Positions 45,620 through 55,247 are shown, numbered from the stretch's first letter. The stretch is 64,000 bases of DNA from Flavobacteriaceae bacterium UBA1682 (GCA_002320285.1 DCKE01000019.1:77613-141612); one strand, 5' to 3'. Numbers and translations are program-made. Notes: a model not told the origin generated them from the sequence alone.

Positions 45620-45675
45620 AACTTCTTTAATTACCTCCAAGATATAGGCCTTCAAGGCGGTAAAACGGCAACAAA

Positions 45676-46209
45676 ATGCTTTTAAAATTCTTTTTCACTT
45701 TCACCAAAATCGGACTTTTCACCATAGGCGGCGGTTATGCGGTAATTCCATTAATTGAACGCGAAATCATTGCGAAAGGTTGGTTAACCACCGATGAGTT
45801 TTACGAAATTTTGCCGATAACCGAATCGCTTCCTGGAGTTTTCGCTACCAATTTAGCCGCCATGGTCGGATATAAAATGTCGGGCATCAAAGGCGGGATA
45901 GTCGCTGCTTTGGGTACTGTTATAGCCCCTTTTTTAATCATTGTACTGATTGCTGTATTTTTCAATCGTTTTGCAGATAACATCTGGGTAGTTAAAGCCT
46001 TTAAAGCCATTCGGCCCGCAGCGGTCGCTTTAATCGTTGCGCCCTGTTACGCTGCCTTTAAAGCCAATAAATTAAATGGCTTTACAATAGGGATTCCTTT
46101 AGTAGCCCTATTGCTGATGTGGCAATTTGGTCTATCACCAATATGGGTTATTATCCTAGGCGCTACTGGAGGTATCACCTATAACATCATTAAAGCACGA
46201 ACGTACTAA
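45676..46209 (+). CDS. chrA: Chromate transporter, N-terminal half-protein of a split ChrA pair
   Basis: 177 residues, one CHR domain. Family motifs: FFTFTKIGLFTIGGGYAVIPLIE near the start, LPITESLPGVFATNLAAMVGYKMSG and GGIVAALGTVIAPFLI. About five to six hydrophobic segments. Short-chain ChrA proteins of this size occur as adjacent pairs that together replace the two-domain long ChrA; the second half starts 4 nt downstream. Such pairs exchange chromate, but their natural substrate is often uncertain. Confidence 0.88.
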   Translation: MLLKFFFTFTKIGLFTIGGGYAVIPLIEREIIAKGWLTTDEFYEILPITESLPGVFATNLAAMVGYKMSGIKGGIVAALGTVIAPFLIIVLIAVFFNRFADNIWVVKAFKAIRPAAVALIVAPCYAAFKANKLNGFTIGIPLVALLLMWQFGLSPIWVIILGATGGITYNIIKARTY

Positions 46210-46213
46210 GCAT

Positions 46214-46765
46214 ATGATGGTATTTGTAAAATTGTTTTGGACTTTTCTAAAAATTGGTACCTTTGGTTTTGGCGGTGGTTATGCGATGTTATCGCTTATT
46301 CAAGATGAAGTGGTGGTTCAAAACCAATGGATGACCAACAAAGAGTTTGTCGATCTGGTAGCGATCTCTCAAACCACCCCCGGCCCTATCGGTATCAATA
46401 GCGCCACCTATACCGGATATAAAGCACTCGAAAACCTGGGATACAATCCTTACTTTTGCGTACTCGGTTCTATAATCGCTACGTTATCGCTTTGTTTGCC
46501 GTCGTTTATCATGATTCTTTTCATCTCCTACTATTTTGTTCGCTTTAAAACCAATTTTTACTTCGCCGCAGCGCTACAAGGTATACGCCCATTAAGTGTG
46601 GCTCTAATTGCAATAGCTGCCATCTCCCTGATGAATGAAGAGAATTTTACCGACCTAATAAGTCCACTTATTTTTGCTGGGACGCTTCTTCTGGCAATCA
46701 AATACCGCTTACACCCGATCTTAATACTCGGATTGGCCGCTGTAATCGGACTGTTTATTTATTGA
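46214..46765 (+). CDS. chrA: Chromate transporter, second half of the split ChrA pair
   Basis: 183 residues, one CHR domain: KIGTFGFGGGYAMLSLIQDEVV, LVAISQTTPGPIGINSATYTGY and GSIIATLSLCLPSFIMI. Complementary to the half-protein just upstream, with which it should form an antiparallel dimer. Its last 11 bp overlap the end of the converging acetyltransferase gene. Confidence 0.88.
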   Translation: MMVFVKLFWTFLKIGTFGFGGGYAMLSLIQDEVVVQNQWMTNKEFVDLVAISQTTPGPIGINSATYTGYKALENLGYNPYFCVLGSIIATLSLCLPSFIMILFISYYFVRFKTNFYFAAALQGIRPLSVALIAIAAISLMNEENFTDLISPLIFAGTLLLAIKYRLHPILILGLAAVIGLFIY

Positions 46766-47441
46766 TCTCGCGTTCGACTATTTGATTTTGCTCGAGATCG
46801 TATTTTAAAGACTGGGCTACTAAATTTTCGATATCATCTCCACATATAAAAGCTTGGAGTTTGGCGAATTTAGCAGTAGGCCATTCGTATAGCTGTAATG
46901 CCAATAAGTCGTCAATTACTTGCTGCGAAAACCTGCTTTTGACCAATTGGGCCGGATTGCCAGCTACAATAGTATAAGGCGCTACATTTTTTGTAACGAC
47001 AGCTCCCGAAGCAATAATAGCTCCCTCGCCTATAGTAATACCCGGCATAATCATCGCTCGCATACCAATCCAGGCGCCATCGCCAATAACCGTATCCCCT
47101 TTGCCCATATAGGCATCAGTTATGACCTCCGCAAAGGGATATAAGCTAAACCAATCCGTTCTATGGGTATTATTTCCGCCCATCAAAATCACCGCCTCTG
47201 CCGCGATACAGACATGGGAACCGATAAATAATTGGTCGATCGGCCAAGCCGATTTCCAATTTTCCAAACTGTACGCATCTCCATAGAGATAACGAACTAC
47301 ACTTTGCTCAAAATTTCCAGACCACGCATTACTGTAGTAACTCGTTGTTCCTTTAATGTGTATGTTGGAATTGGTAACCGTCTGATGTAAATATTCTACT
47401 TTTGACCAATGTTTTAATTCTGTCATAACTGCTGACATCAA
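46755..47441 (-). CDS. CatB-type hexapeptide acetyltransferase
   Basis: 228 residues. Left-handed beta-helix with hexapeptide repeats (TVIGDGAWIGMRAMIMPGITIGEGAIIASGAVVTKNV) and the xenobiotic-acetyltransferase features HIKGTTSYYSNAW, the catalytic His in GGNNTHRTDWFSLYPF, and IVAGNPAQLVKSRF. Vat/CatB-like enzymes acetylate chloramphenicol or streptogramin-like alcohols, but chromosomal members often have other substrates. Resistance should not be assumed. Its 3' end overlaps the ChrA gene by 11 bp. Confidence 0.86.
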   Translation of the reverse strand: MMSAVMTELKHWSKVEYLHQTVTNSNIHIKGTTSYYSNAWSGNFEQSVVRYLYGDAYSLENWKSAWPIDQLFIGSHVCIAAEAVILMGGNNTHRTDWFSLYPFAEVITDAYMGKGDTVIGDGAWIGMRAMIMPGITIGEGAIIASGAVVTKNVAPYTIVAGNPAQLVKSRFSQQVIDDLLALQLYEWPTAKFAKLQAFICGDDIENLVAQSLKYDLEQNQIVEREINK

Positions 47442-47662
47442 GTGATTTTTTTAAATGATTAGACAATTATCGCTAAATAAAAATTAATTTTTAAAAGCTG
47501 TCGATTAGCGGCATTCTCATTGTGTAGACTACATTTCTGCTTCTACCAAAAATATTTTACGAAAAAGAAGTCGACCACCAAATCTTTAAGATAAATATAG
47601 TAATCCTCATCTCATTATGTGTTTACCATAGCAGTATAGTAAATCACTTAATGATGATCCTT

Positions 47663-48238
47663 TTAGGGCTGTAAATGTTTTTTTTTCCACATGCCCTCGC
47701 CAAACTCAAACAAGATACGCTGGTGAAAACGCGTATCCGTAAACTCAAAAAACTCAATGCGATGCGGTATAATTGCATAACCACTCCATGTATCTGGACG
47801 GGTCACATCTGCATCCTTAAGGGTTTGCTTACCGTGTTCTATCGCGGCTAGTAAAGCCTCGATATCTTCCAATTCCTGACCTTGATTGCTGATGTTAGAA
47901 ACGATTCTACTGCCCAAATGTCGTTCACTAAAATAGGTATCTGCCCGTTCATCCGATATTTTTATAGCCGATCCTTGAATGCGTACCTGCTTTTCTGTAG
48001 CGGTCCACCAACATGTCAGTGCCACTTTATTACATTGTTCGATTTCAAGCCCCTTTCTCGAAGATATCGGTCCAGTAACTATAAAATTACCGTCCAGCAC
48101 TTCTTTGAGTTCGACAAAACGCGCGTTGGGAAAACCGTCTAAGCCCACAGTCGACAAACAAGCCGCTTTGGGTATAGTAACCGAAGAAGCAGCCAATTCT
48201 GCCTGTTGCCACTCCTTAAATTTTTGTATGGGATCCAT
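47663..48238 (-). CDS. Pyridoxamine 5'-phosphate oxidase family protein
   Basis: 191 residues, slightly short for PdxH (about 210-218). FMN-binding elements are seen: PNARFVELKEV, TGPISSRKGLEIEQCNKVALTCWW, KQVRIQGSA, and the C-terminal RPDTWSGYAIIPHRIEFFEF. The usual RLHDR substrate motif is RFHQR here, so the enzyme may be a PdxH of divergent type or a PhzG-like relative. Conversion of PNP/PMP to PLP is the likely role. Stand-alone gene. Confidence 0.78.
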   Translation of the reverse strand: MDPIQKFKEWQQAELAASSVTIPKAACLSTVGLDGFPNARFVELKEVLDGNFIVTGPISSRKGLEIEQCNKVALTCWWTATEKQVRIQGSAIKISDERADTYFSERHLGSRIVSNISNQGQELEDIEALLAAIEHGKQTLKDADVTRPDTWSGYAIIPHRIEFFEFTDTRFHQRILFEFGEGMWKKKHLQP

Positions 48239-48299
48239 TGAAATATAATTTTGTTTCGCTTTAAAAACGATGTATATGGGTTAAAAATATCCTATGCTT

Positions 48300-49142
48300 T
48301 TATAAGTGTTTGATCATTTCGAATTGCGATAAGCGATAACTCAATCCCATCTTTTGCAAAAACGCCACTACATCCTGCGCCTGCTGGTCGACATTGTTAA
48401 TCGCCAATTCTGAAGTACCTACCACCGTTTTCATAGCCTCAATCAATTTTGTAGCCACACCTTTACGACGCTGATTCGGTCCCACAGCTAATTGTTGTAT
48501 TCGAGCTATATTCGCATAAAAAGCCACATAACCGACCAATTCTCCGCCTTCATAAGCTCCTAATACGCTTAAACGCTCTCTGCTGTTGTCTAAGGCCTGC
48601 GCACTGGCTTGCCACGATGGTAAAGCTGTCCAAAGCGCTTTTAAATAATCCCAATCCAAGTTAAGTAACTCGCGAACTTCAAGGTTTTTATTGTCCGCAG
48701 CAGCCTCAACAACACCTTTAAAAGAGTCTAAAGTACGATTGACACGATAACCCATTTTTTCATAAGCCCGAATCGCCGAATCATTACCCAATATCACCTC
48801 CAACAACATGGCTTTTACTCCGAGCTCCTGTAGTTTTGGCAATAAAAAACGATACATATTCGCTACAATACCTTTGCCTCTATACTCCGGAACGACACCT
48901 GTTCCCGCATTATAGACGGAAATCTCACCATCGATAAGGTTAATAGCATGCAACATCAGCCCCACTAATTTACCTGCTGAAACCACGCCAATAGACAAAT
49001 TCAATTGAATATTTTCCGCAGCTATTTTTTGCTCTAATTGCTCGACTGTTAACTGTAAGGGTATAACATAATCGGCAAATACTTCGTTTAATATATTAAG
49101 AATGCTTTGTAAATCTGTATTTTCTAAAGTGATTATTTCCAT
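48300..49142 (-). CDS. Tandem GNAT acetyltransferase
   Basis: 280 residues with two GNAT domains. The first (about 1-145) has VVPEYRGKGIVANMYRFLLP and IRAYEKMGYRVNRTLDSF; the second (about 150-280) has LAVGPNQRRKGVATKLIEAM. Both carry the Q/R-x-x-G-x-G/A acetyl-CoA loop. Substrate unknown. It is 61 nt from the PdxH-like gene on the same strand. Confidence 0.86.
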   Translation of the reverse strand: MEIITLENTDLQSILNILNEVFADYVIPLQLTVEQLEQKIAAENIQLNLSIGVVSAGKLVGLMLHAINLIDGEISVYNAGTGVVPEYRGKGIVANMYRFLLPKLQELGVKAMLLEVILGNDSAIRAYEKMGYRVNRTLDSFKGVVEAAADNKNLEVRELLNLDWDYLKALWTALPSWQASAQALDNSRERLSVLGAYEGGELVGYVAFYANIARIQQLAVGPNQRRKGVATKLIEAMKTVVGTSELAINNVDQQAQDVVAFLQKMGLSYRLSQFEMIKHL

Positions 49143-49290
49143 GTTTTTACTTAATGTTCTCCAAATTATTATTTTAATGTAGTGCCAGCAGTAACAGCAG
49201 CCACTGCTTATTGGTCAGCTCTTCGCATTCCCTTGCAAGCACTGCCTACAGGTTTATGAACCAAGAGCATTTTGTTTTAATTGCTGATTA

Positions 49291-49893
49291 TTATAGATTG
49301 TGCAACTTTCGATACCAAGTCACTGCCTTTTGTTCGTGCTCCTTTAAAAAGGCATCTTTGTACGTATTGTAATCATTACCGTCCTTCCATTCTCTTTCAA
49401 TTAAATGCTCTTTTAAAGCTTGATAATGAGCTTTCACCTGCTGATGGGCGCTTAAATAATCGCGAAAGGCAATGTGTCGCAGCCAATGTTCAGAGTTTAT
49501 CGGAATCACATGTATATGCGCTCTACGGTACTGATGGTCGTGAACCGTTTCGGGAATTTCATCGGACTGGGTGAAACGCTTCGGTATTCCCAATTGTTCC
49601 GGGCTTTGATTCAGCAATAGAAAAAACCGCCGATACGGCATTTGCACGTTATACTTTTCATAGTATACGTAATTTCCTGCCGATAGTAAAGACGCCACTT
49701 TGTCTAAATCCGATTCAACAGCTACCCCCACCAATACATCAATTACCGGCTTAGCCGACAAACCTACTACAGCAGTACTACCGATATGTTCTACCGATAC
49801 CGCTAATTCAGATAAGGCATCAAGCAGTTCGAGCTCAACGGTTTCAAACTGCTTTTTCCAATCAACAGTATATTTTTCAAAAGGTAAAATCAT
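49291..49893 (-). CDS. GrpB-family nucleotidyltransferase-like protein
   Basis: 200 residues. The GrpB/UPF0157 signature SVEHIGSTAVVGLSAKPVIDVLVGV (about 36-60) belongs to the DNA-polymerase-beta-like nucleotidyltransferase fold. Also HIHVIPINSEHWLRHIAFRDYL. Some GrpB homologues act on dephospho-CoA kinase fusions; function otherwise unknown. Confidence 0.88.
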   Translation of the reverse strand: MILPFEKYTVDWKKQFETVELELLDALSELAVSVEHIGSTAVVGLSAKPVIDVLVGVAVESDLDKVASLLSAGNYVYYEKYNVQMPYRRFFLLLNQSPEQLGIPKRFTQSDEIPETVHDHQYRRAHIHVIPINSEHWLRHIAFRDYLSAHQQVKAHYQALKEHLIEREWKDGNDYNTYKDAFLKEHEQKAVTWYRKLHNL

Positions 49894-50367
49894 CGGTGTT
49901 TATTTAAGCATAACAAGCCATTTAAACGGCTAAAAATCCAAGGTAAGAACAAAACTAATTGGCCTTTCGAAAATACTAAAAAAGATTGAAAAGTGCCGTA
50001 GAAAACCGGAATCAAATTTTGAATTACCGCCTATTTCAGCAAATCGGTTTAAACTTTATTATAACCAAAATCATCTAACTCGTGAGCCTGACTAGGCTGA
50101 TACGATTTATCGAAAGAAAATCGATTCAATAAATATATTTCTCTTAAAAAAGTAAAAACTATCTCTTTTTTTATTAAATTTATAAGGGTAATACCCTTGA
50201 TAATAACGGAATATAATATTTAACCTCTAACAGGTAGTTTAGAATAGTTTTAATAATTTGAATAAGCATCATCAATACGAGTATCCGGAATTTTAGAAGA
50301 GCTCGATTCCTACCTCCCCATTGTACTCCAACACCCTCGTTTTGTATTAACTCAAAAAGGATTGAAA
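49894..50367. other. 474-bp gap between GrpB and OsmC genes
   Basis: AT-rich and divergent, with no convincing coding or hairpin. The last 15 bases (CTCAAAAAGGATTGAAA) contain a likely ribosome-binding stretch for the OsmC gene. Confidence 0.5.
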
Positions 50368-50766
50368 ATGGCTCAAGTAAACTCAAGTATTAAAAAGGAT
50401 TTGTACCAGATTGAAATCAAAACCCCGACAGGCAACACCATTCACGCCGATGAACCGCTTGATAAAGGCGGAAAGGACAGCGGTTTTTCACCCAAAGAAT
50501 TATTAACTGCCGCTTTAAGTGCTTGTACCTCGGCAACGATACGGATGTATGCCGATCGCAAAGGTTGGGACCTGCAAGAAGTACGCATGAACGTGGAATT
50601 GTCAGAAGCCGACGAGTCAACGCTTTTTACCCGTAAAATCGAGTTAATCGGCAATTTAGACGAGGCTCAAAAAAAGCGTTTGCTCTTTGTAGCCAACTCC
50701 TGTCCGGTACATAAAATCCTAACTCATCAGATCGAATTCCACACCCTGATCGTGGATCAACCATAG
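50368..50766 (+). CDS. OsmC/Ohr-family peroxidase-like protein
   Basis: 132 residues from the ATG at 50368; a TTG two codons earlier is possible. AAAAAGGA lies about 8 nt upstream. GGKDSGFSPKELLTAALSACTSATIRMYADRK carries the first Cys and SCPVHKIL the second, the catalytic pair of OsmC peroxidases that reduce organic hydroperoxides. It stands 49 nt ahead of poxB in the same direction, so they may be co-transcribed; PoxB-type enzymes can yield peroxide when they react with oxygen, so a protective link is possible. Confidence 0.87.
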   Translation: MAQVNSSIKKDLYQIEIKTPTGNTIHADEPLDKGGKDSGFSPKELLTAALSACTSATIRMYADRKGWDLQEVRMNVELSEADESTLFTRKIELIGNLDEAQKKRLLFVANSCPVHKILTHQIEFHTLIVDQP

Positions 50767-50815
50767 AAAACAAAAACTTCCACTTCATTACGAATTTTAT
50801 AAAATAGCCCCCATT

Positions 50816-52552
50816 ATGAGTAAAATAGTCGCAGAACAATTAGTTGATATGTTGATAGAAGCCGGAGTAAAACGGGTGTATGCCGTGACTGGTGATAGTT
50901 TAAACCACTTTAACGATGCCATCCGCCGAAGCGGAAAAATCAAGTGGATACACGTGCGCCACGAAGAAGTGGGGGCCTATGCCGCGGCAGCCGAAGCAGA
51001 ACTCGATGGTTTTGCCGTCTGTGCCGGTAGTTGCGGTCCCGGACATGTGCATTTGATCAACGGTTTATATGACGCACATCGCTCACATGTGCCCCTACTC
51101 GCCATTGCCTCTACCATCAATACCGATGAAATGGGTATGGATTATTTTCAGGAAACCAATACCATTAAATTGTTTGACGATTGTAGTTATTACAATCAAA
51201 TGATCATGACCGCCGAGCAGGCTCCCCGCATTATACAAACCGCTATCCAACACGCCTTGGGAAAAAAGGGCGTAGCTGTGATTGGCTTACCCGGTGATGT
51301 GTCGCAGTTGAAAGCTGTTGAAAGCACGACATCTACGCAATACTTTAACTGCAATCCCGTGATTCGACCATCAGACTTCGAGTTACAACAGTTGGTTAGT
51401 GCCATTGAAAGCAGTTCTAAAATCACCTTATTTTGCGGCATCGGTTCGGAAAAAGCGCACGATCAGGTGGTGCGACTCGCACAACACCTCAAAGCTCCTG
51501 TTGGATATTCGTTTCGCGGTAAAATGAGCATACAGCCCAACAATCCCTATGAGATTGGGATGACAGGCCTACTAGGACAACCTTCGGCCTACCACAGCAT
51601 GCACGAGTCGGATTTGGTGATTCTTTTAGGTACGGATTTTCCGTATGATAAATTTATGCCTACCAACAACAAAATCGTTCAAATCGATACCAGTACCGAA
51701 CGCCTCGGCAGACGTGCCCAATTGCATTTGGGACTTTGTGGGGACGTAGCTCATACCATCGACGCCCTCTTACCGCTGTTGGCAGAAAAAACCGACGACA
51801 GCTTTTTACAAGCCCAACTGCAATTCTATGACAAAGTAAAAGAACACAAAAACATTTATATCAACGACAACGGATCTGAAGACGCTATTCAACCCGAATA
51901 CCTCGCTCATATTATCGATAGACTAGCCAATCAAGACGCGATTTTCACCGTAGATACTGGAATGACCTGCGTGTGGGGGGCACGCTTTATAACCGGAACT
52001 GGACAGCGAAAAATGCTCGGATCCTTTAACCACGGTTCTATGGCTAATGCCATGCCGATGGCAATTGGAGCAGCACTCTCCCACCCGGAACAACAGGTCA
52101 TCGCCATGTGTGGCGACGGTGGACTTTCGATGTTACTCGGCGATCTAGCTACTATAAAACAATATAACCTACCCATCAAAATTATCGTATTCAACAACCG
52201 CGCACTGGGCATGGTTAAACTCGAAATGGAAGTCAATGGACTACCCGATAATGAAACCGATATGGTCAATCCCGATTTTGGTATGGTAGCCCTAGCGATG
52301 GGATTCCCCGGTATCAATGTACACAAACCCGAAGACGTACTCGATGCCGTTAAAAGAGCTTTTATGCACGACGGCCCCATCTTACTCAATGTGTTTACCA
52401 ATCCGAACGCTCTAGCCATGCCTCCAAAAATGGAATGGGCACAGGTTACCGGTATGGCCAAATCCATGACGCGATTGATGCTCGGCGGTAAAATGGACGA
52501 GGTTTTAGATACCATAAAAACCAACTACAAACACCTCAAAGAAGGTTTTTAA
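50816..52552 (+). CDS. poxB: Pyruvate oxidase / quinone-dependent pyruvate dehydrogenase
   Basis: 578 residues, standard for the PoxB group of TPP enzymes. N-terminal Pyr domain with VYAVTGDSLNHFNDAIRR and the catalytic Glu in HVRHEEVGAYAAAAEA; middle FAD-binding region with GTDFPYDKFMP; C-terminal PP domain with the TPP/Mg motif GDGGLSMLLGDLATI...NN. Decarboxylates pyruvate to acetate and CO2, passing electrons to quinone at the membrane. The tail LMLGGKMDEVLDTIKTNYKHL resembles the membrane-binding helix of E. coli PoxB. A repeat array lies downstream. Confidence 0.92.
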   Translation: MSKIVAEQLVDMLIEAGVKRVYAVTGDSLNHFNDAIRRSGKIKWIHVRHEEVGAYAAAAEAELDGFAVCAGSCGPGHVHLINGLYDAHRSHVPLLAIASTINTDEMGMDYFQETNTIKLFDDCSYYNQMIMTAEQAPRIIQTAIQHALGKKGVAVIGLPGDVSQLKAVESTTSTQYFNCNPVIRPSDFELQQLVSAIESSSKITLFCGIGSEKAHDQVVRLAQHLKAPVGYSFRGKMSIQPNNPYEIGMTGLLGQPSAYHSMHESDLVILLGTDFPYDKFMPTNNKIVQIDTSTERLGRRAQLHLGLCGDVAHTIDALLPLLAEKTDDSFLQAQLQFYDKVKEHKNIYINDNGSEDAIQPEYLAHIIDRLANQDAIFTVDTGMTCVWGARFITGTGQRKMLGSFNHGSMANAMPMAIGAALSHPEQQVIAMCGDGGLSMLLGDLATIKQYNLPIKIIVFNNRALGMVKLEMEVNGLPDNETDMVNPDFGMVALAMGFPGINVHKPEDVLDAVKRAFMHDGPILLNVFTNPNALAMPPKMEWAQVTGMAKSMTRLMLGGKMDEVLDTIKTNYKHLKEGF

Positions 52553-52569
52553 TTTTTTGAACTTTTAGT

Positions 52570-52766
52570 GACTTTGAGTAATACGTTTTTAGAGATATTA
52601 ATAGCTAGATCTAATACTTTTTTATCAGTTTTAAACACTTTGTCTAATACTTATTTAGAAATATTACTCACTTTTTCTACTAGTTTTGATGAGTTTTGAT
52701 CGCTTTGTGTAGTACTTATTTAGAAATTTTAATCACTGTATCTACTATGCTATTATAAGATTTAAC
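52570..52766. repeat. Six imperfect 33-bp tandem repeats between poxB and the MFS gene
   Basis: Units start at 52570, 52603, 52636, 52669, 52701 and 52734 (33, 33, 33, 32, 33 and 33 bp) around the consensus CACTTTGTCTAATACTTATT then TAGAAATATTAAT. A 65-66-bp higher-order period is also visible. Plus-strand reading in the poxB frame gives 11-residue units such as TLSNTYLEILL without stops in the first three and a half units; the minus strand gives VLDKV-IKISK-like units broken by TAA. Confidence 0.75.
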
Positions 52767-52820
52767 CGAATCCGCTTGTGTCATTTACTTTGAATCAATT
52801 TTAACCTAATCCCTCCACTG

Positions 52821-54080
52821 ATGGATCACACTCTTACTAAGTCGCATACCAAATACTACGTGATTGCGTGGGTGTTTGGATTATTGTTTTATTTTTTGGA
52901 TTATGTAATCCGTTCGGCCCCTGCCGTGATGATACCGGAGCTCTCAGCCAATTTTCACGTCAGTTCGATCGGTTTGGTCACTATAGTTGGTACTTATTAC
53001 TATACCTATTCGATTTGCAGTTTAATAGCCGGTATGGCCTTAGACCGCTTTGGAGCAAAATACTCGCTGTTTGCGGGAGCTTTTATCTTAGGACTTGGGT
53101 GTTTGCTGTTTTTGATATCGAGTCAGTTTGCAGGTACGGCAGGTCGTTTGCTACAAGGTGCGGGTTGTGCATTTGCCTTTCCCGGTTGTGTGTATCTCGC
53201 CAGTAAGGGGTTTTCTGCCAAATCATTGGCTACCGCCATCGGTTTTACGCAGTGTTTTGGAATGCTCGGCGGTTCAGCAGGACAGTTTATCGTAGGACCC
53301 TGGATGGAGAACGGCATGGAAATCCATACGTTTTGGTTGTGGTCGGGACTGTTTACCATCCTCGTTGCGGTGGGACTGTGGTTTGTGATTCCCGCCAATG
53401 ACGCCAAAGAAATCGCTAATAACGAAAAAAGACCGAGCTTGCTCGAGCCCTATAAAATTGTTTTTAGCAATCCACAATCGTGGTACTGCGGTATCATATC
53501 GGGACTGCTATTTGCACCAACAACCATATTCGCCATGACCTGGGCCGTGGCCTTTTTTCAGAAAGACCTCGCCTTTGACTTCCATACCGCTACGATTGCC
53601 AGTGCTATGGTCGCGTTGGGATGGGTATTCGGTTGTCCAATATTGGGTTATTTTACCGATAAAATCGGACGTAGAAAACCGATACTGCGCCTCGGCGCCC
53701 TTATCATGATTGCGAGTTTAATATTGCTGCTCTACTTCCCCGATTTGATACCCGCCAAAGTCAGTATGTTTATGATGGGTATCGGTTCCGGTGCTGCCAT
53801 GATTCCATACTCCATCATCAAAGAAGCCAATCCCGATTTCGTCAAAGGCAGCGCCACCGGTGCTATCAACTTTATTACTTTTGGAGTAACCACCTTGGTA
53901 AGTCCGGTATTTAGTCGACTTTTTGGACGAAGTTTAGAAGATACAAGCGATAAAATTCTGCACTTTCAACAAGCCGGATTCTTTTGGATTGTCGGTATAG
54001 CCATAGCTATAGGAATTAGTTTTTTGTTGAAGGAAACGGGGTTGAAAAGTCAACAGAAAGCTGTGGTTAGTAATCGGTGA
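52821..54080 (+). CDS. MFS transporter
   Basis: 419 residues with twelve hydrophobic segments and a central basic/acidic loop (NDAKEIANNEKRPSLLEPYK). MFS loop motifs are present: GMALDRFGAKYSLFAGAF after helix 2 and GYFTDKIGRRKPILRLG after helix 8. FLDYVIRSAPAVMIPELSANFHVSS and GRLLQGAGCAFAFPGCVYLASKGF resemble the anion/organic-acid porter group (for example ACS or NarK-like relatives). Substrate not determinable. The upstream 268 bp carry the 33-bp repeats. Confidence 0.87.
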   Translation: MDHTLTKSHTKYYVIAWVFGLLFYFLDYVIRSAPAVMIPELSANFHVSSIGLVTIVGTYYYTYSICSLIAGMALDRFGAKYSLFAGAFILGLGCLLFLISSQFAGTAGRLLQGAGCAFAFPGCVYLASKGFSAKSLATAIGFTQCFGMLGGSAGQFIVGPWMENGMEIHTFWLWSGLFTILVAVGLWFVIPANDAKEIANNEKRPSLLEPYKIVFSNPQSWYCGIISGLLFAPTTIFAMTWAVAFFQKDLAFDFHTATIASAMVALGWVFGCPILGYFTDKIGRRKPILRLGALIMIASLILLLYFPDLIPAKVSMFMMGIGSGAAMIPYSIIKEANPDFVKGSATGAINFITFGVTTLVSPVFSRLFGRSLEDTSDKILHFQQAGFFWIVGIAIAIGISFLLKETGLKSQQKAVVSNR

Positions 54081-54117
54081 TTTGTTAATGGTAAAATAAC
54101 CAATTGTAAGGTAAAAA

Positions 54118-55221
54118 TCAAGAACTAAAATTCAATTCATAACGTACGGATCGTCCGGCTCCAATAGAAGTAAAAATTTGTTTTTCTACTAAATCTATTA
54201 AATCTCTGGTTGCAGTAGCTTTTGAAATCTTAGTAATGGATATATACTTTCTGGCTGTCATACCACCATCAAAACCCGCTATACCTTGATCAAATATCTT
54301 TAGTACTACTTTATATTGCCTTTCATTGAGAAACGACTTCTTTTGATCCAAAAAATGCGCTTTTTTAATCGTAAAGCCTATTATTTTCTTCGTTAACTTT
54401 TGAGACTCTAAAATGGTTTGTGAAAAATACCATATCCAATCCGTAATCTCCAATGACTTTTGAGCTGTTTTTAAGGCGTTATAATATTTTTTTTTATCTT
54501 TTTCAATCATACTCGACAAACTCATAATCAAAGGACGTTGAAAAGATTCTCCCAAACATTTTTCAGCTAAGGCTCTACCTATTCTACCGTTACCGTCTTC
54601 AAAAGGATGTATGGATTCAAAATACAAATGTGTAACGGCTGTTTTAATTAAAATACCTTTTATATCCAATACAGTTACATCAAATTGTTGGTACCACTCT
54701 ACAAATTGTCTCATCTCTTCAGCCAATCGATTGGAAGGAGGTGCCTCAAAATGAATTTGCTCCTTGCCATAACGACCACTAACAATGACCATGGGTTCCT
54801 CTCCTTGTCTATAGTGTCCCGATTGAATGCGCTTCGAATTGCCAAACAAGGTCTGGTGCCAATCTTTGATAAGCTGTTCAGACAACACTGCTTTATAATC
54901 GTTGTGTACCAATACCATCAATTCCCCAATTCCTCGGGCATTTTTATCTTTGATACTTAAAGCTGATGTGACATCGATTCGGTTCTTAATCGACGATATG
55001 ATATCTTGACGGCTGTAATATTCCCCCTCAATTTCAGAAGTTTTAAGGGCCTCATCAATCATAAATTGAAGTATGGTTTCCTGGCGAATATCCTCTGATA
55101 AGTTTTCAATCATCCCTTTAATTTCGCCAATTTCTAAGGCAAACTCCAAGATTATCTGATCTATAACAGCTGCATTATAATCAAATTTCGCCCATTCTTT
55201 ATGTTGCCAATTGTATTGCAT
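54118..55221 (-). CDS. Fic-family AMPylation protein with N-terminal inhibitory motif
   Basis: 367 residues when started at the ATG at 55221, giving MQYNWQHKEW, the usual opening of the DUF4172-Fic group; an upstream ATG at 55245 lies next to a -7 element and would hardly be transcribed. N-terminal domain (1-90) with TSEIEG, a class II inhibitory (S/T)xxxE(G/N) motif. The Fic core has HPFEDGNGRIGRALAEK (about 205), the complete catalytic HPFxxGNGR. A C-terminal winged-helix (about 290-367: TARKYISITKISKATATRDLIDL) follows. Such proteins AMPylate targets and may bind DNA. No antitoxin gene is adjacent; inhibition is likely in cis. Confidence 0.9.
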   Translation of the reverse strand: MQYNWQHKEWAKFDYNAAVIDQIILEFALEIGEIKGMIENLSEDIRQETILQFMIDEALKTSEIEGEYYSRQDIISSIKNRIDVTSALSIKDKNARGIGELMVLVHNDYKAVLSEQLIKDWHQTLFGNSKRIQSGHYRQGEEPMVIVSGRYGKEQIHFEAPPSNRLAEEMRQFVEWYQQFDVTVLDIKGILIKTAVTHLYFESIHPFEDGNGRIGRALAEKCLGESFQRPLIMSLSSMIEKDKKKYYNALKTAQKSLEITDWIWYFSQTILESQKLTKKIIGFTIKKAHFLDQKKSFLNERQYKVVLKIFDQGIAGFDGGMTARKYISITKISKATATRDLIDLVEKQIFTSIGAGRSVRYELNFSS

Positions 55222-55247
55222 AAGCCGGTTAAATTTCTTAAACAAAT

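Noticed and set aside
46755..47441. Chloramphenicol resistance gene
   Set aside because: The CatB-type fold is shared by many acetyltransferases with other substrates; sequence alone does not support a resistance call.
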